A DNA stretch of 64,000 nt, taken from NCBI RefSeq assembly GCF_900100385.1, contig NZ_FNFC01000005.1, positions 145,680 through 209,679 on the forward strand, written 5' to 3'. The DNA comes from Halovenus aranensis. Lineage in GTDB: Archaea > Halobacteriota > Halobacteria > Halobacteriales > Haloarculaceae. The notes below the pieces were generated by a model. It did no database searches, was not told the origin of the DNA, and saw nothing but the letters and a program-made list of their open reading frames with translations. Position 1 is the stretch's first letter; the number at the start of each line of letters is the position of its first letter. Positions 60,204 through 64,000 of the stretch are shown in pieces. The translations under genes were made by a program, and so were the position numbers.

Positions 60204-61252
60204 CACTGCTCACCCCCGGGGCGCTGGTCGTCGATGACCCTGAGAAAGACTTCTTCGAGGTCTGGCTCGACAGATTCGACGTCGGCGAGTTCCAGTCCCG
60301 CGTCGCTGAACTGTTCCATCAGCGCGTACACAGTCTCACTGTCGGCGTCGACACACTCGATGACGGTCTGGTCGCCGTCCGGTTGGCAGGTCACATCGAA
60401 CGCTGTCGTGAGACGGGATTGCAGGTCTGCAGCGGGTCGTCCCTCGACGACGAACCGATACGACTGCGTTTCGAACAGGTCGACCAGAGCCGCGGTGTCG
60501 TCGTCAGCGATGACCGACCCGTCGTTGAGAATGATGACGCGGTCGCTGACGGCCTCGATGATATCGAGGTTGTGACTGGTCAAGACGATAGTCACGTCGT
60601 CTTGCTCAGCGAGTCGCCGCAACTCCGCGTGAAGCTCCTGTGAAGCCTCGACGTCGAGACCGAGCGTCGGCTCATCGAGAAAGATAACGTCGACATCACG
60701 GGCGAGCGTACTCGCGAGTGAGACCTTCTGTTTCATCCCTTTCGAGAGCTCGTTGACGGGCGTATCGGCCCAGTCGAGGAGGCCGAGTCGCTCCAGAAGC
60801 TCGTCGTGGCGCTCTCTAACGTCCGATGCGCGCTCACCGCCGAGACCGGCGAAATACTCCAGATTCTCTCTGACGGTGAGCCGCCAGTAGACGTTGCGGT
60901 CGCCTTCGAGCATCGCCCCGACGTGGCTGTGTGCGCGTGCTGAGTCGCCGTCGACGTCGACGCCACAGATAGAGACGGTGCCCGCGTCGGGAACCACCAG
61001 TCCGAGCATGGACTTAATCGTACTCGTCTTACCGGCACCGTTCGGCCCGAGCAAGCCGACAATCGTCCCCCGCGGTATCTCAAAGGAGATGTCGTCGACT
61101 GCCCTGACGGCGTCCTCTCCGGTGCCGTACTGCTTTTGTAACCCATCGACACTGATGACCGTCTCTCCGGTTGGTTCTGACGCCTGTGACGCCGTATCCG
61201 GTTGAGTGTCGTCTTGCTGTGCCTGTTTGGACTGTGCTGTCTGCTGGTGCAT
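60203..61252 (-). CDS. ABC transporter ATP-binding protein
   Basis: A 349-residue ATPase from ATG 61252 (MHQQTAQSKQAQQDDTQPDT). Walker A LLGPNGAGKTSTIKSMLGLV, Q loop, signature VNELSKGMKQKVSLA, Walker B VIFLDEPTLGLD and the H loop VLTSHNLDIIEA are all present. The Ser-rich N-terminus is a haloarchaeal extension. The C-terminal ~100 residues form a regulatory domain common to ABC-2 exporters. It couples with the permease at 59394. Confidence 0.93.
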   Translation of the reverse strand: MHQQTAQSKQAQQDDTQPDTASQASEPTGETVISVDGLQKQYGTGEDAVRAVDDISFEIPRGTIVGLLGPNGAGKTSTIKSMLGLVVPDAGTVSICGVDVDGDSARAHSHVGAMLEGDRNVYWRLTVRENLEYFAGLGGERASDVRERHDELLERLGLLDWADTPVNELSKGMKQKVSLASTLARDVDVIFLDEPTLGLDVEASQELHAELRRLAEQDDVTIVLTSHNLDIIEAVSDRVIILNDGSVIADDDTAALVDLFETQSYRFVVEGRPAADLQSRLTTAFDVTCQPDGDQTVIECVDADSETVYALMEQFSDAGLELADVESVEPDLEEVFLRVIDDQRPGGEQ

Positions 61253-61391
61253 ACTACTCACCACGACCGCTCCCGATATAGTATTAATCAGAATGACACT
61301 TCTGTATAACGGATTACCGAAGATTCGTTCTGTCAGTAACGTGACATCAGCTACTGGCAGCGGTTGCACCGAAAGAAGGGGTTGGCTGCAG

Positions 61392-61730
61392 TTAGCCGAA
61401 GAGTTCGCCGAGGCCTTCGCCGGCGGCCTCGTCGTCATCGTCGTCTTCGTCGTCGTCAGCGTCGGCTTCCTCCTCTTCTTCCTCGTCGGCTTCGTCGTCG
61501 GCCTCGTCGGCCTCGGCACCGCCAGTGGCGGCGCCGCCCGTGGTGGCGGGAACGGCGGCAGCCTCTTCGACTGCCTCGTCGATGTCGACGTCTTCGAGCG
61601 CGGCGACAAGGGCTTTGACGCGGGACTGCTCCACGTCAACGCCGGCCGCCTCGAGGACGTTCGTCAGGTTTTCTTCGTTGAGCTCTTCGCCGGATTCGTT
61701 CAGGATGAGTGCTGCGTATACGTACTCCAT
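61392..61730 (-). CDS. rpl12: large-subunit ribosomal protein P1 (archaeal L12)
   Basis: A 112-residue protein. [20 protein letters not shown] is the conserved N-terminal dimer domain, then a long acidic hinge of Asp/Glu/Ala and the C-terminal GLGELFG, which contacts elongation factors. It forms the flexible ribosomal stalk with P0. Last gene of the L1-P0-P1 operon, 2 bases from P0. Confidence 0.96.
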   Translation of the reverse strand: MEYVYAALILNESGEELNEENLTNVLEAAGVDVEQSRVKALVAALEDVDIDEAVEEAAAVPATTGGAATGGAEADEADDEADEEEEEEADADDDEDDDDDEAAGEGLGELFG

Positions 61731-61732
61731 GG

Positions 61733-62773
61733 TTATCCAAACATCGCGCCGAGGGCGTCGCCGCCGTCGCCTTCGTCATCGTCGTCGTCATCGTCGTCGA
61801 CTTCTTCGTCTGCGTCGGCGTCGGTGTCCTCGATCTCGTCGGGTTGGTCGTCGGTCTGTTCGTCGTCAGGTTCGGGTGCGTCGACGTCCTGAAGCTCTTC
61901 CGGAAGTGCCTCGGGGTCGTCGATGTTGGCCGCGAGCGCACGGACCTGTCCGTCGGCCTTGCTGATGAGGTCGGGCATGACATCCGGGTCCTCGATGGCC
62001 GCCTGAAGCGCGAGGCTCTTTGCCTCGCCGGTGGCCTTCGACAGCTGGGCCGGCATCGTCTGTGCCGTCGGGAAGCTCGCGTTGATTGCGAGGTTCCGTC
62101 CAAAGGCCGCAGCCGTCTCGACGTCGCTGCGGTACTCCTCGACGTCGAGTTCGAGGTCTTCGGGTTCGAACAGGACGCCCTCGGCGTAGACTCCGCGGAG
62201 GTCGAGACCGACCTCTTTCGGTTCGATTCCGAGCTCCGAGAGGACGTTCGAGAGGTCTCCTGACACCTCTTCGCCCGCGTCGAGCACCTTGGAGTCCTCC
62301 ATCACTTTGATCGAACCCTCGTCGATACGCGCGTTCGCGCCGACACTCTGGAGTTCGCCCACAAACGGACCCGGGTCGACGCCCGTGTCACCTTCGGGGA
62401 CGATAATGTCGTTCGGCGCGACCTCGCCCGCGTTGATGGGCGCGGAGGTCTTCGAGGCCTCGAGCTGCTGGTAGAGGCCGAACGGGTTCTCGTTGGTCCC
62501 GATGAGACCGACCTGACCGCTCACGTAGCCCGTAAGCTCGGCAAGTCCGTCGTCGGCCTCTTCGAGGGAGCGTTCGAGCAGGGTGTTGCGCGAGACGCGC
62601 AACTCGGCGGTGCCGTGTAGGTCACGCCGCATGTCCTGCAGCTGCCGGCTCGGGATGCCCGTGATGGAGACGACACCGACGCTCTCGTAGCGAGAGAGAA
62701 AGTCGGTGATGTCGTCGACCTCTTCGCGCTTCCACTCGGGAATCGTTTCGGTCTTGCGTTCCTGTGTGCTCAT
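61733..62773 (-). CDS. rplP0: large-subunit ribosomal protein P0 (archaeal L10)
   Basis: A 346-residue protein. The rRNA-binding N-terminal domain ([40 protein letters not shown]) is followed by a P1-binding helical spine and an acidic tail ending LGAMFG, matching P1's ending. It anchors P1 dimers at the stalk base. Operon position is between L1 and P1 with a 1-base gap to L1. Confidence 0.96.
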   Translation of the reverse strand: MSTQERKTETIPEWKREEVDDITDFLSRYESVGVVSITGIPSRQLQDMRRDLHGTAELRVSRNTLLERSLEEADDGLAELTGYVSGQVGLIGTNENPFGLYQQLEASKTSAPINAGEVAPNDIIVPEGDTGVDPGPFVGELQSVGANARIDEGSIKVMEDSKVLDAGEEVSGDLSNVLSELGIEPKEVGLDLRGVYAEGVLFEPEDLELDVEEYRSDVETAAAFGRNLAINASFPTAQTMPAQLSKATGEAKSLALQAAIEDPDVMPDLISKADGQVRALAANIDDPEALPEELQDVDAPEPDDEQTDDQPDEIEDTDADADEEVDDDDDDDDEGDGGDALGAMFG

Positions 62774-62774
62774 C

Positions 62775-63413
62775 TCAGACCACCTCCACAGCCGGCCCCA
62801 TCGTCGTCTTCACGTAGATAGACCCGATGTTGAGCGGGCCTTTCTCGAGGTCGGCTTCGAGACGACGGACGATGACGTCGATGTTGTCGGCGATTTCCTC
62901 GGCGGACATGTCTTCCGCTCCGACGCGCGTGTGGAAGGTCCGCCGGTCTCCGCTCCGAATCATCACGGAGTTTTTGAGTCGCTCGACCATCTCGACGACA
63001 TCGTCGTCGGGACTGATGGGGTCTGGCATCTTTCCTCGCGGACCGAGTACGGTCCCCAGGTAGCGACCGATGTCTTGCATCAGTGCTTCCTCTGCGAGGA
63101 AGAAGTCGGTGTCGCCTGCGAGGTCTTTGGCCTCGTTTTCGTTGTCGCCCAAGTCGGCCAGTTCCTCCGGGCTGAGGACGTCGTCGGCGACTTCCTCGGC
63201 ACGGACTGCGGTCTCGCCGTCTGCGAAGACGACGATACTGGTCTCCTGGCCGGTACCTTCCGGCAGGACGACACTCTCATCAACTCGGTTCGATGGGTCG
63301 TTGAGGTCAATGTCGCGCAGATTGACTGCGAGGTCCACCGTCTCGCGGAAGTTGCGATCGGGTGCGTCCTCGATTGCGCGAGAGACTGCCTCCTCTATCT
63401 CCTGATCTGCCAT
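62775..63413 (-). CDS. rpl1: large-subunit ribosomal protein L1
   Basis: A 212-residue L1. Conserved domain I/II segments include [33 protein letters not shown] and [17 protein letters not shown]1 forms the E-site stalk and, in archaea, represses its own operon by binding a mimic of its rRNA site on the mRNA. First gene of the L1-P0-P1 operon; no L11 gene is next to it here. Confidence 0.96.
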   Translation of the reverse strand: MADQEIEEAVSRAIEDAPDRNFRETVDLAVNLRDIDLNDPSNRVDESVVLPEGTGQETSIVVFADGETAVRAEEVADDVLSPEELADLGDNENEAKDLAGDTDFFLAEEALMQDIGRYLGTVLGPRGKMPDPISPDDDVVEMVERLKNSVMIRSGDRRTFHTRVGAEDMSAEEIADNIDVIVRRLEADLEKGPLNIGSIYVKTTMGPAVEVV

Positions 63414-63605
63414 TGTTCACCTCCGTAGTACGCCGTGTGGCTTCTACGGGTCAGTGAAACAGGACTACGCCTGTCTCGGCTGGAAAGAGGCCAATGCGAC
63501 ACTTAAAACCGTCGAACTGGCCGGATTGGACCGATTGCGTGACCGTCACACGGCGGCAGACAATCGTAATTCTTTTTTCGGGTCTGCCCGCATGCAGTGT
63601 TGCAA
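63414..63605 (-). promoter_or_regulatory. promoter and leader of the L1 operon
   Basis: On the minus strand, TTTTAAG (63502-63508) is a TATA-like box about 90 bases before the L1 start. The leader of about 65-70 bases could hold an L1 autoregulation site. The divergent tRNA-Phe promoter must lie in the TTCTTTTTTCGG region around 63571-63582. Confidence 0.4.
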
Positions 63606-63679
63606 GCCGCCTTAGCTCAGACTGGGAGAGCACTCGACTGAAGATCGAGCTGTCCCCCGTTCAAATCGGGGAGGCGGCA
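63606..63679 (+). tRNA. tRNA-Phe (anticodon GAA)
   Basis: A 74-nt cloverleaf. Acceptor GCCGCCT (63606-63612) pairs with AGGCGGC (63672-63678), discriminator A. The anticodon arm is CTCGA-CTGAAGA-TCGAG, giving GAA for Phe. The T arm is CCCCG-TTCAAAT-CGGGG. No intron, CCA not encoded. A CTTTTT run at 63686-63690 lies just downstream and probably ends transcription. Confidence 0.96.
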
Positions 63680-63693
63680 TACCACCTTTTTCC

Positions 63694-63712
63694 GCCTCGG
63701 GTTCGCCGAGGC
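63694..63712. terminator. hairpin downstream of tRNA-Phe
   Basis: GCCTCGG/CCGAGGC, a 7-bp stem with a GTTCG loop at 63694-63712, right after a T run. A second 8-bp hairpin ACCGCGAC/GTCGCGGT spans 63778-63804. Confidence 0.4.
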
Positions 63713-63809
63713 GAACCACTCGGCGCAAAAACGTGGGCGAAAAAGGCCGGACGCTCCCGCCGGTCGCGTCCGGTGAAACCGCGACTTGCTTTGCTCGTCG
63801 CGGTATGCT

Positions 63810-63834
63810 AGCACTCGACTGAAAATAGAGCTGT
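63810..63834 (+). repeat. degenerate copy of the tRNA-Phe anticodon arm
   Basis: This 25-base stretch matches tRNA-Phe positions 63629-63653 at 23 of 25 bases, covering the D-stem 3' end, anticodon loop and part of the variable region. The two changes fall in the anticodon loop and stem. The two copies are 181 bases apart. It may be a remnant of a tRNA gene duplication or an integration scar. Confidence 0.7.
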
Positions 63835-63928
63835 TTATCTTTCTGCGAGCACAGCGAGGGCGACCGTCTCGGTGCTCGTCACCCGGTAGCCAAGAATATT
63901 TGTTGACGTATTCCATACATAACTGCCG

Positions 63929-64000
63929 ATGCCTCGTCTCACCCGACGAATGCTTCTCGGTGGTGCCGCATCGCTGGCGGCGGCGGGAACAGTTCTCGGC
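63929..64000 (+). CDS. N-terminus of a Tat-exported protein, cut by the window edge
   Basis: The frame MPRLTRRMLLGGAASLAAAG is a twin-arginine signal (RRMLLGG) followed by a hydrophobic stretch. No cleavage site or mature part is visible. Function cannot be given. Confidence 0.6.
   Translation, partial: MPRLTRRMLLGGAASLAAAGTVLG

Noticed and set aside
61206..61892. Long hydrophobic plus-strand frame over the ribosomal operon
   Set aside because: It is the antisense of P1 and P0; runs of Val, Phe and Leu come from reading acidic GAC/GAG codons backwards.
1..64000. CRISPR array
   Set aside because: No series of regularly spaced direct repeats of 25-40 bases is seen.

Overview
The window comes from a haloarchaeon (class Halobacteria). 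It is GC-rich, and its proteins are strongly acidic, with Asp/Glu-rich surfaces and very acidic ribosomal protein tails. Information processing is archaeal: clamp-loader large subunit, Orc1/Cdc6, TruD, a Dim2-type KH protein, and ribosomal proteins L1, P0 and P1. Many genes appear leaderless, with a TATA-like box about 25-28 bases before the start codon. Tat signals, TnpB-type insertion elements and bacterio-opsin-activator regulators also fit. I cannot name the genus from sequence alone.

Layout. Positions 1-3862 are accessory DNA lying at the 3' end of a tRNA-Pro(CGG) gene. They carry a cut-off phospholipase D-like gene, an operon of three small Cys-rich proteins, a divergent winged-helix repressor with conspicuous operator-like repeats, and an AT-rich Schlafen/AlbA_2-type gene. 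This looks like one end of an integrated element whose other end is off the window. Positions 3985-15264 are mostly core genes: M32 carboxypeptidase, cation/proton antiporter, RfcL, SCO1-like protein, TruD, a KH protein and a GNAT acetyltransferase. Positions 16146-19523 hold a three-gene acyl-CoA operon: an unusual SDR, an intact SCP2-type thiolase, and an HMG-CoA-synthase-like protein fused to a DUF35 domain whose three expected catalytic residues are all replaced. Positions 19529-27271 carry a PAS/GAF histidine kinase, a second thiolase, nucleotide and flavin-related fragments, and an RND/MMPL transporter with a likely regulator.

Positions 27615-32717 are an efflux block: TetR plus two MATE genes behind a perfect inverted-repeat operator, and an MFS gene. 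Positions 33249-36964 form a potassium uptake cluster (Lrp-TrkA_C regulator, TrkA, TrkH). Positions 37023-42509 are small metabolic and conserved genes (MBL hydrolase, CheC, UspA, IlvE, ferredoxin, methyltransferase, MazG-like). At 42568-43973 a bacterial-type ProRS, with a short Cys-rich segment where the editing domain normally lies, sits behind a leader that encodes a 21-residue peptide and two mutually exclusive hairpins. This resembles an attenuator. Positions 44095-52731 include MgtC/DUF4010, HpcH aldolase, an orphan Cdc6, a Bat-type regulator, an RnfC-like protein without Fe-S motifs, a helix-hairpin-helix MutS-family ATPase and a KaiC/Rad55-like ATPase.

A stand-alone TnpB element (53201-54650) and an AT-richer stretch up to about 57580 form a second accessory patch (PHP phosphoesterase, nucleotidyltransferase, STAS-like protein). 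The window ends with a coiled-coil protein, a GAF histidine kinase, an ABC-2 exporter, the L1-P0-P1 ribosomal operon, tRNA-Phe(GAA) with a degenerate copy of its anticodon arm downstream, and the start of a Tat-exported protein.

The strongest candidates for something undescribed are the putative attenuator on the ProRS gene and the SDR/thiolase/pseudo-HMGS-DUF35 operon.
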